Shown here one piece after another: positions 19,625 to 27,755 of a DNA stretch of 64,000 nt. Under the pieces are notes generated by a model. That model saw only the letters and a program-made list of their open reading frames with translations, had not been told where the DNA came from and searched no databases. The DNA is from Paenibacillus sp. YYML68 (GTDB lineage: Bacteria > Bacillota > Bacilli > Paenibacillales > NBRC-103111), in assembly GCF_027923405.1 (NCBI RefSeq), contig NZ_BQYI01000001.1:3512501-3576500 (forward strand), given 5' to 3'. The number at the start of each line of letters is the position of its first letter. Position 1 is the stretch's first letter. The translations under genes and the position numbers were made by a program.

Positions 19625-20965
19625 TTAATCGTACACGATCGTCGTTAAGCCTAGCTGACGTCCCAGCTCGATCAGGCTGTCCGCAACATCCGCATAGACG
19701 ATCGCGTAATGAGGCTCGAAGCCGTCCAGCATGAGGCTGCCTAGCGTCTGGCTGACATCGGCGTTCAGACGAACCTCAACCGACGTGCCGTGGAACGCTT
19801 GCGGCGCATCCAGCGCCTCTCCGCGCATGACGAGCAGTCTATACTCGCCTTCGATGTAGCTGAGACGGAAGATCGTCACGCCGCCCGGCTTGAGGCCGAA
19901 GTCCATGGCGAAGCCCATTTTCCGATTCGGGTGTACACCTGCCCGGGCTCCGGTCGACGGATGTGCGAGGGAGTAAGCGCCTGCGCCGCAATGCCAGAAC
20001 ACCGCCGAGTTGCGCGATTCGTCGATGTGGACCAGATCGCCAAGATAAGGCGCTTCGCCTCCGCTCAGCTGGTTCAGTATGAACATCGAGATCGACCCGT
20101 GAATATCAGACTCGCACGAGGACATGACGCCGTCCTCCGTGAATTGGGACAAGGTCGAGCAAGCCGCCGCGCCCAGCTCCACGAAGAAATCCGGCCAGCA
20201 GCGCACCGCTATCGCTTGTATACCGTTCCCTTCAATATAATCCTTGACATAGGTATAAAATTGCGCGAACTTACGTACCGTCTCATCCGACCGATTCAAT
20301 CCGACCACTTGACGCTCCGCACGCTCCACCGCCTGCACCCAGCGGCTCTCCTCAATATCCACACATTCCGCGAACGCCTTGTGCAGGTCCAGCTTATGAA
20401 TGGTGACGCCTAGCGACTGCTTCAATAACGACTCATCGGCATCGGAGAAGAAGAAGCCTGGCGGATGCTCGCCGATTACGCCAATCGTCAGCTGCTTCAA
20501 TCGCGAGATGACCCGATTCACCTGCAGCTGGCGTACAAGCTTCTGCTGCAGAGCAGCTTCCGTTGCATTGCCGAAGACGAAGGAATACGGATGCTTGCGG
20601 TACTTCAGCACGTGGGACGTGCTGTTGCCGCCAGTGAGCGAGTTCAGGCGCAGCCTTCCGCCTACGCTCGGCTCCCGTACCGACCAGACGACATAAGGCG
20701 TATTGACATATTCCAGCGCCTTCAGTACGAATTCACCGTCAGCGAACGTCACACTCTGATACAGCACTGTATCGAACGCTACATCCTTGACCGACTCTAG
20801 GAAGACCGTCAGCTCCTCCACCGACGTTATAATCGCTTCCGGCTCATACAGACGGTTGACCTGCTCCTTCAGCATAGCTGACGAAGCAAGACGCACCTCC
20901 GCCGCCGCGGCCATATCGAACGTCTTGCGTCCGATCGGCACATACAATACCGATGTATCTAACAT
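19625..20965 (-). CDS. FucI/AraA-like sugar isomerase, predicted sulfoquinovose isomerase
   Basis: 446-residue protein of the L-fucose/L-arabinose isomerase fold. Visible features: IGVIGEHPPGFFFSD (about 162-176), AIAVRCWPDFFVELGAAACSTLS with the metal-site region, SSCESDIHGSISMFILNQLSGG (about 288-310, Glu and Asp as metal ligands) and VFWHCGAGAYSLAH, followed by MGFAMDFGLKPGGVTIFRLS. These are typical of the C-terminal part of the fold. Upstream AGGGGG is about 10 nt from the ATG. A FucI/AraA-like isomerase is what I recall from Firmicutes sulfoglycolytic clusters (SftI-type), unlike the unrelated YihS of E. coli. Inferred reaction: sulfoquinovose to 6-deoxy-6-sulfofructose. Confidence 0.85.
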   Translation of the reverse strand: MLDTSVLYVPIGRKTFDMAAAAEVRLASSAMLKEQVNRLYEPEAIITSVEELTVFLESVKDVAFDTVLYQSVTFADGEFVLKALEYVNTPYVVWSVREPSVGGRLRLNSLTGGNSTSHVLKYRKHPYSFVFGNATEAALQQKLVRQLQVNRVISRLKQLTIGVIGEHPPGFFFSDADESLLKQSLGVTIHKLDLHKAFAECVDIEESRWVQAVERAERQVVGLNRSDETVRKFAQFYTYVKDYIEGNGIQAIAVRCWPDFFVELGAAACSTLSQFTEDGVMSSCESDIHGSISMFILNQLSGGEAPYLGDLVHIDESRNSAVFWHCGAGAYSLAHPSTGARAGVHPNRKMGFAMDFGLKPGGVTIFRLSYIEGEYRLLVMRGEALDAPQAFHGTSVEVRLNADVSQTLGSLMLDGFEPHYAIVYADVADSLIELGRQLGLTTIVYD

Positions 20966-20983
20966 GGAATTATCCCCCTGATC

Positions 20984-23044
20984 TCATTGGAAACGATTAT
21001 CAAGCCCAGCGATCTCACGGAACAGCTGCGCATAAGCCGAGTCCTTGCGGTAGAACACCGGCGGCTCGCCAAGCGGTGCCGCGACCTTAACCGTCTCTCC
21101 GCCCGTGTAGACCGTCCCGCTCCACAGGTGAACCCACTCATCCTGCGGCAAGTAGACCTCCCACTCCGTCTGCTCCGGCACGTACACCGGGGCGACGAGC
21201 AGCTCCGAGCCGTACATATATTGGTACTGCAGCGTGTAGCTTATCTCATCGCTCTCATAATGCATGAACAGCGGGCGCTGCAGCGGAATGCCGCTCTCTG
21301 CATTCACCTTCACGAGCTGCTTCGTGTACGGTGCAAGCTTCACATAGACGTCGGTCATGCGCACGAGATGCTCCAGCGTCTCATCATCGCTGTCGAACTG
21401 CCAGCAATCATAAGGACGATTCCCTTCATGTGTGCGCATGACTGGTGTGAACGCCGCCATCTCCGCCCACCGCATGAACAGCTCCTTCGTCCGCTTGTTA
21501 CCGTGCAAGCTCGTATAGCCGCCGATGTCACTGTGGTGCAGACCATTGCCAACGATTCCCGATGACAGCGCCGCCGGAATAACCGAGGCAAGACCATCAT
21601 CCAGCGTCCAATCGACGCTCTGATCGCCAGCCCACAGCAGCGTGCAGTATTGCTGGATACCCGAGTAGCCCGCCCGCATGAAGTACACGATCTCACCCAG
21701 CTTGCCAGCCTCGCGGACCGCCTCGTAATTGACCTGCGCCCAGATGACCGGCCATGCGTTGTGCATCATCTTCGCACTGACACCGTTGTGCAGGACAACA
21801 TCCGTTGGCAAATATTCGCCGAAGTCCGCCATCCACCCGTCGAGGCCGAAGTCAATCATGTTGTCTCGTATTACGCTCTTATACCAAGCGAACGCCTCGG
21901 GATTCGTGAAGTCAACGACGCCGCAATCGAACTCGCCGAAGTCAACCAAATATACGTCACCCTGCTCGTTCAAAGCCAAATAGTGATGCTCGCTCGCCGT
22001 CTTGAACAGGTCGCCCTCCACCGCCACATAAGGGTTGATGTAGCCGAGGAAGCGGATGCCTTGCTCCTTCCATTCGTGGAGCTTGCGATCGAGCTCCGGG
22101 TATTCCTGCGGGTTCCAGCGCCAATTCCACATGAGCCGCTTGCCGAACGACGTAATGCGCTTACCCTGCCAGTCCTGGCACCATACACCGCCGACCTTCA
22201 GTCCCTTCGCCAGCACGCGCTCGAGCTTCTGCTCCACGACCTCGGTCCCGCCCTGAATACCGAGCCAGATGCCGTTGTACGTCCACTCCGGCAGCTCCGG
22301 CTGACGTCCGAACATCGCCGACACCCGCTCCGCCAGCTCGAGGAACGACGGCGCAGCCTCGATCGTAACAGCCTTCGGCACCTCCCACACCTGCAGCTCA
22401 TGGTACGCGCTGCTGCGGAAGTCGAAATCGGCATAGGCCGTCGTCTCGACATGACACACATACTTGCGGCTCGATATGTAGGTCGGCTGCGGATAGTTCG
22501 TCGTATAATAGTCGCCGCCCGCCTTATCCAGCACATCAGCCTGCCACGTCACGTAGGTGCTCTTGTTGCGACCGACACCGGGCTCCGACGTCCAGAGCGG
22601 GAAGTGCTTGCCGCGCATATTGAAATGCGACATCTGCTCACCGCAGCCGTACACGTACTCGCTAGGCTCGGCGTGGACGCGCAGCCATACCCGGTTCATC
22701 CACGGCTCGCTCCTCACGAACTCCACCTCGAGACGGCCCTCCGCCGTCTTGAAGACGAGCTCCACGAGCGACTCCCCCCCGCGAGAGCTCGACAAGCGTG
22801 CCGTACAGACGCCGCCCTTTTGCTCCAGCTCGGCATACCTGAGCGGCGTCCGCTCCACCACATAATCGCGAATATCGAAGTTGCCGCGGTACATATCAAT
22901 CGTCTCTTCACCGCGTCCTACATATAGCATCGGGCTGTCCTCGGTGTGCTTGAACACGAGCAGTCCTTGATGATACACTTCAAACCCATCATTCATATGA
23001 CGTACGCACAGCAGGTCGTCGCTGACGGTCATCGGCTCATTCAT
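20984..23044 (-). CDS. GH31 sulfoquinovosidase (YihQ-type)
   Basis: Retaining alpha-glycosidase of 686 residues, no signal peptide, so cytosolic. It cleaves alpha-sulfoquinovosides such as sulfoquinovosyl glycerol. From memory of E. coli YihQ, all specificity and catalytic residues are kept with a constant +2 offset. These are Q290 (Q288) in WCQDWQGK; R303 and W306 (R301, W304) in FGKRLMWNW, contacting the sulfonate; nucleophile D407 (D405) in WMADFGEYLP; acid/base D474 (D472) in WAGDQSVDW; and Y510 (Y508) in HHSDIGGY. Other shared stretches include INPYVA and FTPVMRTHEGNRP. The N-terminal beta domain is about 1-235, the barrel about 250-600, and C-terminal beta domains follow. GGGGGAA lies just upstream of the ATG. 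This enzyme fixes the operon's substrate. Confidence 0.95.
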   Translation of the reverse strand: MNEPMTVSDDLLCVRHMNDGFEVYHQGLLVFKHTEDSPMLYVGRGEETIDMYRGNFDIRDYVVERTPLRYAELEQKGGVCTARLSSSRGGESLVELVFKTAEGRLEVEFVRSEPWMNRVWLRVHAEPSEYVYGCGEQMSHFNMRGKHFPLWTSEPGVGRNKSTYVTWQADVLDKAGGDYYTTNYPQPTYISSRKYVCHVETTAYADFDFRSSAYHELQVWEVPKAVTIEAAPSFLELAERVSAMFGRQPELPEWTYNGIWLGIQGGTEVVEQKLERVLAKGLKVGGVWCQDWQGKRITSFGKRLMWNWRWNPQEYPELDRKLHEWKEQGIRFLGYINPYVAVEGDLFKTASEHHYLALNEQGDVYLVDFGEFDCGVVDFTNPEAFAWYKSVIRDNMIDFGLDGWMADFGEYLPTDVVLHNGVSAKMMHNAWPVIWAQVNYEAVREAGKLGEIVYFMRAGYSGIQQYCTLLWAGDQSVDWTLDDGLASVIPAALSSGIVGNGLHHSDIGGYTSLHGNKRTKELFMRWAEMAAFTPVMRTHEGNRPYDCWQFDSDDETLEHLVRMTDVYVKLAPYTKQLVKVNAESGIPLQRPLFMHYESDEISYTLQYQYMYGSELLVAPVYVPEQTEWEVYLPQDEWVHLWSGTVYTGGETVKVAAPLGEPPVFYRKDSAYAQLFREIAGLDNRFQ

Positions 23045-23078
23045 TAGATAGTTCCCCCTTCAATAACAGATTCCGAGG

Positions 23079-23774
23079 CTAGACGCCCGGATAGCGAACC
23101 TCTATATTCGGTCCGTCGATGCCCGGATACGCCCCTCTATCCATCAGCAGCTTCCGCTCGGGATGGGCCAGCAGCCACTTGTTGCGCATGAACAGCAGCT
23201 GGTCCTCCTCAGTCGTCCGGCTCACCTCGGCCGGAAGCGGCTCATTCGTTCCCCGAAGCAACACCACCGCACACTTGAAGCCTCCAGCATCCACCTTACA
23301 CGGGGCAAAATGCAGCGTCGTCGCATACAGCTCGACCGCCGTGCCGCGCGGAATGTAGAAGCCCTCCACCTTCGCCGCCTCGAACGTATTCGAGCGGATC
23401 GACTGCACCTTCCCCAGCAGCAGCACCAGATCCGTCGCCCCGACGTTAATCTCGCTGCACTTGTGGTATTCCAGTCCGTTCAGCGTCGAATTGCGGCCAT
23501 TGCAATAGCCGATCTGAACATCCATTCCGCCGTATACTCCCGCGGCCAGCTCCTCCTTCAGCCGGAACGACTCCAGCTCGGGCGCCGAGCCCACATACAC
23601 ATTGCCGTCCTCGGGAATCGCTGTCTGGTCGAGAGCCTCGAGCAAGCCCGACCAATCGTAGCCGTCCAGCACTTTCCCATATGGCGCGAAGGCCTCATCG
23701 TGTATGGAATACAGCTTAAGCTCCTTATTCAGCTCCCGCAGCTCCTGCAACCGCTCCTGCATGCCGATCATCAT
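23079..23774 (-). CDS. DUF4867 cupin-like protein of sulfoglycolysis clusters
   Basis: 231-residue soluble protein, started at MMIGMQERL because GGGGGG lies 8 nt upstream; an in-frame ATG 30 nt earlier has none. The conserved core VYGGMDVQIGYCNGRN, LEYHKCSEINVGATDLVLLLGK, FYIPRGTAVELYATTLHFAPC and FMRNKWLLAHPE is what I recognise as DUF4867. The His/Glu pattern (EYHKCSE, TLHFAPC) fits a metal-binding cupin that might act as an epimerase, lactonase or mutarotase-like enzyme. I recall this family as an accessory gene (SftX) in Firmicutes sulfoquinovose clusters; its activity is not known to me. It lies directly before the sulfoquinovosidase gene. Confidence 0.85.
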   Translation of the reverse strand: MMIGMQERLQELRELNKELKLYSIHDEAFAPYGKVLDGYDWSGLLEALDQTAIPEDGNVYVGSAPELESFRLKEELAAGVYGGMDVQIGYCNGRNSTLNGLEYHKCSEINVGATDLVLLLGKVQSIRSNTFEAAKVEGFYIPRGTAVELYATTLHFAPCKVDAGGFKCAVVLLRGTNEPLPAEVSRTTEEDQLLFMRNKWLLAHPERKLLMDRGAYPGIDGPNIEVRYPGV

Positions 23775-23868
23775 CGTACGTTCCCCCCTGTTCCATATCC
23801 TCACGATCCATATGAGCCGAACGTTTCGTTCGATCCATTAGATCCGTTCAATTCGAATCATCCGTAAC

Positions 23869-24708
23869 CTACCCCTTCACCGAGCCTGCTGTTACCCCTT
23901 CCACGAAGTAGCGCTGCAGCAGCACATAAGCGATGACCATTGGTGCGGAAGCAATAATGACACCTGCGAATATCATCGGGAAGTTCGTCATGAACTCACC
24001 CTGGAATTGGAGTAGCGCCAGCGGCAGCGTCTTCTTATCGCTCGAATTGATGAGCAGCAGCGGGAACAACAGATCGTTCCAGATCATCACGGAGAGGAAG
24101 ATCGCGGACGCGGAGATCGAAGGCATCGACAACGGCAATACAATTCGGCCATACGTCTGCCATTCATTCGCTCCATCGATCGAGGCCGCCTCGATCATCT
24201 CCTTCGGCATCGACTTCATGAAGCCCGCGAGGATAAAGACAGCGACCGGCATGAAGATCGCAATCGACACCGCGATGAGTCCGCTCAGCGTATTCGTCAG
24301 GTTCAGATCCGCGACGAGCGAATAGATCGGAATCATATTCACCTGCGGCGGCACCATCATTCCGGCGGCGAACAAGCCGTACAGCGCCGTCCCTTTCCAC
24401 CCGGAGAACCGGTAGATCGCATAAGCGAGCAGACTGGAGAAGAACAGGATACAGAAGATCGTAGAGAGCGTGACGAATACACTGTTCATAAAATATTGTC
24501 CAAGCGCCTGCTCCTTGAACATGTGCATGTAATTGTTAAGCGTGAACTGCTCCGGCCAGCCGAGCGGGTCCTTGAACAGCTCGGTCATCTCCTTGAACGA
24601 TGCCAGCACGACAATCGACACCGGCACCAGCACGAGTAGACCGTATAGAGTCAAGATCAGCTTTTTCAGCGCGCTGGCCGCAGCCGATTCCTTGTTCAGT
24701 TGATTCAT
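23869..24708 (-). CDS. ABC sugar transporter permease (MalG type)
   Basis: Inner-membrane permease of 279 residues with six helices and the EAA loop MIEAASIDGANEWQTYGRIVLPLSMP (about 188-213) that contacts the ATPase. Start at MNQLNKES with GGGAGG 7 nt upstream. It pairs with the permease just upstream and the lipoprotein at 25663. The C-terminus VEGVTAGSVKG is typical of MalG-like permeases. By position the substrate should be sulfoquinovose or its glycosides. Confidence 0.95.
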   Translation of the reverse strand: MNQLNKESAAASALKKLILTLYGLLVLVPVSIVVLASFKEMTELFKDPLGWPEQFTLNNYMHMFKEQALGQYFMNSVFVTLSTIFCILFFSSLLAYAIYRFSGWKGTALYGLFAAGMMVPPQVNMIPIYSLVADLNLTNTLSGLIAVSIAIFMPVAVFILAGFMKSMPKEMIEAASIDGANEWQTYGRIVLPLSMPSISASAIFLSVMIWNDLLFPLLLINSSDKKTLPLALLQFQGEFMTNFPMIFAGVIIASAPMVIAYVLLQRYFVEGVTAGSVKG

Positions 24709-24736
24709 GCTCGTTCCTCCCTTCCTTTCCTTCACC

Positions 24737-25603
24737 TTATACGGCGCGGTTGCGCAGCAGCTTGAACTGTCCGAGTGTAATGACAGCGATGATGACCATG
24801 AAGCCCATCGATTGGGCAGCCGCATAGCCGAACTCCGAGCCCTGGAATGCCGTGTGGTATATATACGTGGACAAAATTTCGGTCGAATACGCCGGTCCGC
24901 CGCCTGTAAGCGCGAAGATCAGATCGAACGCCTTGAACGATTGGATCGTCGTATAGGCGACGACTATTGTCGCGGCAGGAGCGACCATCGGCCACGTGAC
25001 GTTCAGGAATGCCTGCCACTTGGTTGCACCATCGAGGTATACCGCCTCGTACAGCTCCTCTGGGATCGACTGAATGCCAGCGACGAAGATGACGATCATC
25101 TGGCCCGTATGCGCCCACACCTGAACAAAGGCGATGGAGTACATGGCGAGCTTCGGATCGCCGAGCCAGTTTTGCGACAGCATATCCATACCAATACGCG
25201 ACAGCACACTGTTGATGACCCCGACATTCGGGTTGAACATGAAGCTCCAGATGAACGCTACCGCGATCGACGAGATAATCGTCGGGAAGAAATAGACGGC
25301 GCGGTAGAAGATGTTCGCCTTCGAATTTCTGGCGACCATAATGGCGAATATGAGCGAGAACAACGTCTGGAAGACGACGACGCATAGCATGAACTTCAGG
25401 TTGTTCGTCAGCGCCTTCATAAAGATAACGTCACCGAACAGCATCTTCTCGTAATTGTGCAGGCCGACCCAGGTCTTCTCCGAAAATCCGTCCCATTCCG
25501 TGAAGGATAGGACAAGACCGTTCAGCGTCGGGAAGACGAAGAACAGCGTGTAGATGAGCAGTCCCGGCACAACGAATAAATATAGCGATTTTCCGTGCTT
25601 CAT
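24737..25603 (-). CDS. ABC sugar transporter permease (MalF type)
   Basis: 288-residue permease with six membrane helices, N-terminal SLYLFVVPGLLIYTLFFVFPTL, and the EAA loop LYEAVYLDGATKWQAFLNVTWPM. GGAGG lies 7 nt before the ATG. It is the first membrane subunit of the importer. A terminator-like hairpin just upstream (25621-25653) probably lowers its level relative to the binding protein. Confidence 0.95.
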   Translation of the reverse strand: MKHGKSLYLFVVPGLLIYTLFFVFPTLNGLVLSFTEWDGFSEKTWVGLHNYEKMLFGDVIFMKALTNNLKFMLCVVVFQTLFSLIFAIMVARNSKANIFYRAVYFFPTIISSIAVAFIWSFMFNPNVGVINSVLSRIGMDMLSQNWLGDPKLAMYSIAFVQVWAHTGQMIVIFVAGIQSIPEELYEAVYLDGATKWQAFLNVTWPMVAPAATIVVAYTTIQSFKAFDLIFALTGGGPAYSTEILSTYIYHTAFQGSEFGYAAAQSMGFMVIIAVITLGQFKLLRNRAV

Positions 25604-25620
25604 CGGCTTACCTCCGACTC

Positions 25621-25653
25621 TAAAAAATGGAGGGGGAGAGCTCGCTCCCCCTC
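25621..25653 (-). terminator. Leaky intercistronic terminator after the binding-protein gene
   Basis: On the minus strand GAGGGGGAG-CGAGCT-CTCCCCCTC is followed by CATTTTTTA, starting about 10 nt after the binding-protein stop. It is a full intrinsic terminator inside the operon, as commonly seen where a binding protein must be made in excess over its permeases. Confidence 0.8.
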
Positions 25654-25662
25654 TTCATGTTG

Positions 25663-26958
25663 CTACTTCTTCAGGTTCTGGTCGACGATCTGCTGCGCTT
25701 GAGCGGCTGCTTCCTTCGGCGCCAAGCCGTTGATGACATTCTGGATCGAGGCTGTGACCGCCTTCTCAATCGCCGCTACGCTGATCAGGTAGCGCGGCTG
25801 GAAGCGTGTCTTCTTGTCAGCCCACTTGGCGGATTCCTCAAGCTCCGGCGTCTTGTACTTCACGTCCTTGACTGTCACGAGCTGGCCGGTTGCATTCGCA
25901 TATTTCTCTGCAACCTCCTTCTCGCTCAAGTATGCGAGGAACGTCTTCGCTGCATCCTTCTTGCTCGATCTTGCGTTCACGCCAAGCATGAACGTCGTCG
26001 TGTGCACGCCTTGGAAGACAGCTTTATCCTTGGATACCGTAATCGGCGCGAGCAGCCCCTGTGACAGGTTCGGGTTCTGCTGCTTGTTCGTCGCCATCAT
26101 GTATGAGCCGGTTGCCAGCATAGCCGCTTTCTCCTGTGCGAACAAGGAGCCTGCGATGTCCTTGCTTGTGCCGATCGAGTTCGCCTGGAAGTAGCCCTTG
26201 TCATTCAGCTCCTTGAACTGGGACAGCGTCTTCACGAACCATTCATCCGTCAGCTTCGCTTGACCGGTCTCGACCTTGTTCCAGATGTCCTCGTCCGTGT
26301 TATTGTTCATCATCATCGTGTTCACGAATTGTCCGGGACCAATATCGGCGCCTGGGAACGCGATCGGTGTATAGCCGTTCTTCTTCAGCTGCTCGCATAG
26401 CGCGAGGAACCCATCCCAGTCCTCTGCAGGCTTCAGGCCCAGCTTCTCGAACACCGCCTTGTTATAGATAGGCTGGTTGTAGACGAGCTGATACGGGAAA
26501 GCGTACTGCTTGCCATCCTTGCTCGCCGCCTTGATCAGGTTGTCGCTGAAGTTGCCCTTGAACGACGCACCTGACAGATCCTCATACAGCCCTGCCTTAT
26601 GCAGCGTATTGAACTGCGCACCCGGGAATGATGCGAACACATCGCCAACCTTGCCGTCGATCAGCTTCGCCTGCGCGTTAGCCAAATATTGCTCGGAAGG
26701 GAAGACGCTCATCTCGACGCCGATATTCGGGTGCTTCTTCGTGAAGTCCGCAATAATTTCGTCGAACACCTTCGTATCCTCGCCGCGCCAGTGAATGAAG
26801 CTGATCGTCACCTTCTTGTCTTCCTTCGGCGTCTCCTGAGCTTTGTTATCGCTCCCCGTGCTGCTTGTACCGCCAGGCGCGGTACCGCCTCCGCCGCATG
26901 CGGCTGTAAGCATAGCGATGGACATAAACAGAGCTGCGGGCTTCACAAATTTAATCAT
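25663..26958 (-). CDS. ABC transporter sugar-binding lipoprotein
   Basis: Extracellular solute-binding protein family 1, 431 residues. Signal peptide with lipobox LTAAC (Cys21), then a Gly/Thr/Ser spacer and the bilobed domain starting VTISFIHWRGEDTKVFDEIIADFTKKHP. It is the first gene of the operon and has AGAGGGG before the ATG. By context it should capture sulfoquinovose or sulfoquinovosyl glycerol, as SmoF does in Agrobacterium, but it is a generic family-1 protein and the ligand cannot be read directly. No ATPase subunit is present in the operon; a shared MsmX-like ATPase encoded elsewhere is expected. Confidence 0.93.
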   Translation of the reverse strand: MIKFVKPAALFMSIAMLTAACGGGGTAPGGTSSTGSDNKAQETPKEDKKVTISFIHWRGEDTKVFDEIIADFTKKHPNIGVEMSVFPSEQYLANAQAKLIDGKVGDVFASFPGAQFNTLHKAGLYEDLSGASFKGNFSDNLIKAASKDGKQYAFPYQLVYNQPIYNKAVFEKLGLKPAEDWDGFLALCEQLKKNGYTPIAFPGADIGPGQFVNTMMMNNNTDEDIWNKVETGQAKLTDEWFVKTLSQFKELNDKGYFQANSIGTSKDIAGSLFAQEKAAMLATGSYMMATNKQQNPNLSQGLLAPITVSKDKAVFQGVHTTTFMLGVNARSSKKDAAKTFLAYLSEKEVAEKYANATGQLVTVKDVKYKTPELEESAKWADKKTRFQPRYLISVAAIEKAVTASIQNVINGLAPKEAAAQAQQIVDQNLKK

Positions 26959-27038
26959 AACTGCACCCCTCTATACGTTTTTGATGGACGGCCTCTCCCG
27001 CTACCATGTGCGGGTAAGTCACCTAGTCTAAGTAAACA

Positions 27039-27089
27039 TCATGATGAATGAATTTGTTGTTACGATGTTGTGAAGCGCATTCATCATGA
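27039..27089. promoter_or_regulatory. 12-bp inverted repeat in the operon leader, candidate GntR operator
   Basis: TCATGATGAATG (27039-27050) and CATTCATCATGA (27078-27089) are perfect inverted arms separated by 27 bp, beginning a few bases after the predicted transcription start. It could be a pair of repressor half-sites or a 5' stem-loop in the mRNA. Confidence 0.6.
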
Positions 27090-27100
27090 CCTTTAGTTGT

Positions 27101-27129
27101 ATTATAGCTACCTTTGTATCCGTTTGCAA
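27101..27129 (-). promoter_or_regulatory. Sigma-A promoter of the sulfoquinovose operon
   Basis: On the minus strand TTGCAA (27124-27129) and TATAAT (27101-27106) are 17 bp apart, a near-consensus promoter. It lies about 140 bp before the binding-protein start codon. Confidence 0.8.
27115..27129. promoter_or_regulatory. cre box overlapping the -35 of the sulfoquinovose operon
   Basis: The minus strand reads TTGCAAACGGATACA, matching WTGNAANCGNWNNCW at all defined positions. It contains the -35 hexamer, so CcpA binding would block RNA polymerase directly. Confidence 0.75.
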
Positions 27130-27352
27130 TACCCTTTTGATACGAATCATCTCTTTATTTTCGTAACGTCACTATCATTCCCGGTTGAATCGTTTCAAAT
27201 TCCTTATTATTGTAAATATTGATAAAGCTGCATATCCGTTAGGCGCTTCCGAGTCGCACTGGCGACGGTTATGACTTGTGAACGCGCTGACGGATAGCTC
27301 AAAACACGCTTAATCAGCAGTGGTGGCGCCCCTTCCACGCGACCGCGCTAGG

Positions 27353-27541
27353 GCGGCTATTACGCATCGCTGCGCCTGCCGTTAAGGTACGAAACGTACC
27401 TTATGAGCCTCTGCGGCGGCTCTCGCTCATCGATGCGCCTTCCGTTAAGGTACGAAACGTTCCTTATGAGCCTCTGCGGCGGCTATTACGCATCGCCGCG
27501 CCTTCCGTTAAGGTACGAAACGTTCCTTAACAGCCACGGCG
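27353..27541. repeat. Three tandem 63-bp repeats, each with a palindromic core
   Basis: Units 27353-27415, 27416-27478 and 27479-27541. Each carries AAGGTACGAAACGTACCTT (27384-27402) or the one-mismatch form ending CGTTCCTT (27447-27465, 27510-27528), spaced exactly 63 bp. A degraded form ACGTACGAAATGTACTT occurs near 27689. The unit is GC-rich and not obviously coding. Confidence 0.85.
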
Positions 27542-27579
27542 GCAGCTCCTACCCGTATTCACGTTTCCACGCCGCACGT

Positions 27580-27617
27580 AAAAACCCACCCGAGGCAAAG
27601 CCGCCTTCGAGTGGGTT
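27580..27617 (-). terminator. Terminator of the putB-pruA operon
   Basis: Minus strand AACCCACTCGAAGGC...GCCTCGGGTGGGTT followed by TTTTA. It lies about 140 bp after the pruA stop. Confidence 0.8.
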
Positions 27618-27755
27618 CTATATTTGTCAAAATTCACATTAGCGTCCCCTAGCATGACCCGTACTCCCATACTAGCATATCCTGACACGTACGAAATGTA
27701 CTTCAGCTTATTCTCACCACTATAGCTCTGCCTCGTGTCACTCCCCCCAGACAAC

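Larger units (their letters stand above)
26959..27755. other. Regulatory and repeat-rich gap upstream of the sulfoquinovose operon
   Basis: This 797-bp stretch has no credible gene. It holds the operon leader and inverted repeat (27039-27089), its promoter and cre box (27101-27129), a GC-rich run of three 63-bp tandem repeats (27353-27541) and the terminator of the pruA operon (27580-27617). A short reading frame at 27403-27642 is produced by the repeats and lacks a ribosome site. Confidence 0.7.

Noticed and set aside
21650-22927. 425-codon open frame on the plus strand
   Set aside because: It is antisense to the sulfoquinovosidase, whose catalytic motifs are unmistakable; no domain or ribosome site on this strand.
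27403-27642. 79-codon frame with repeated MSLCGG and LPLRYETFL segments
   Set aside because: The repetition comes from the 63-bp DNA repeats and the pruA terminator; there is no ribosome site and the frame crosses a terminator.
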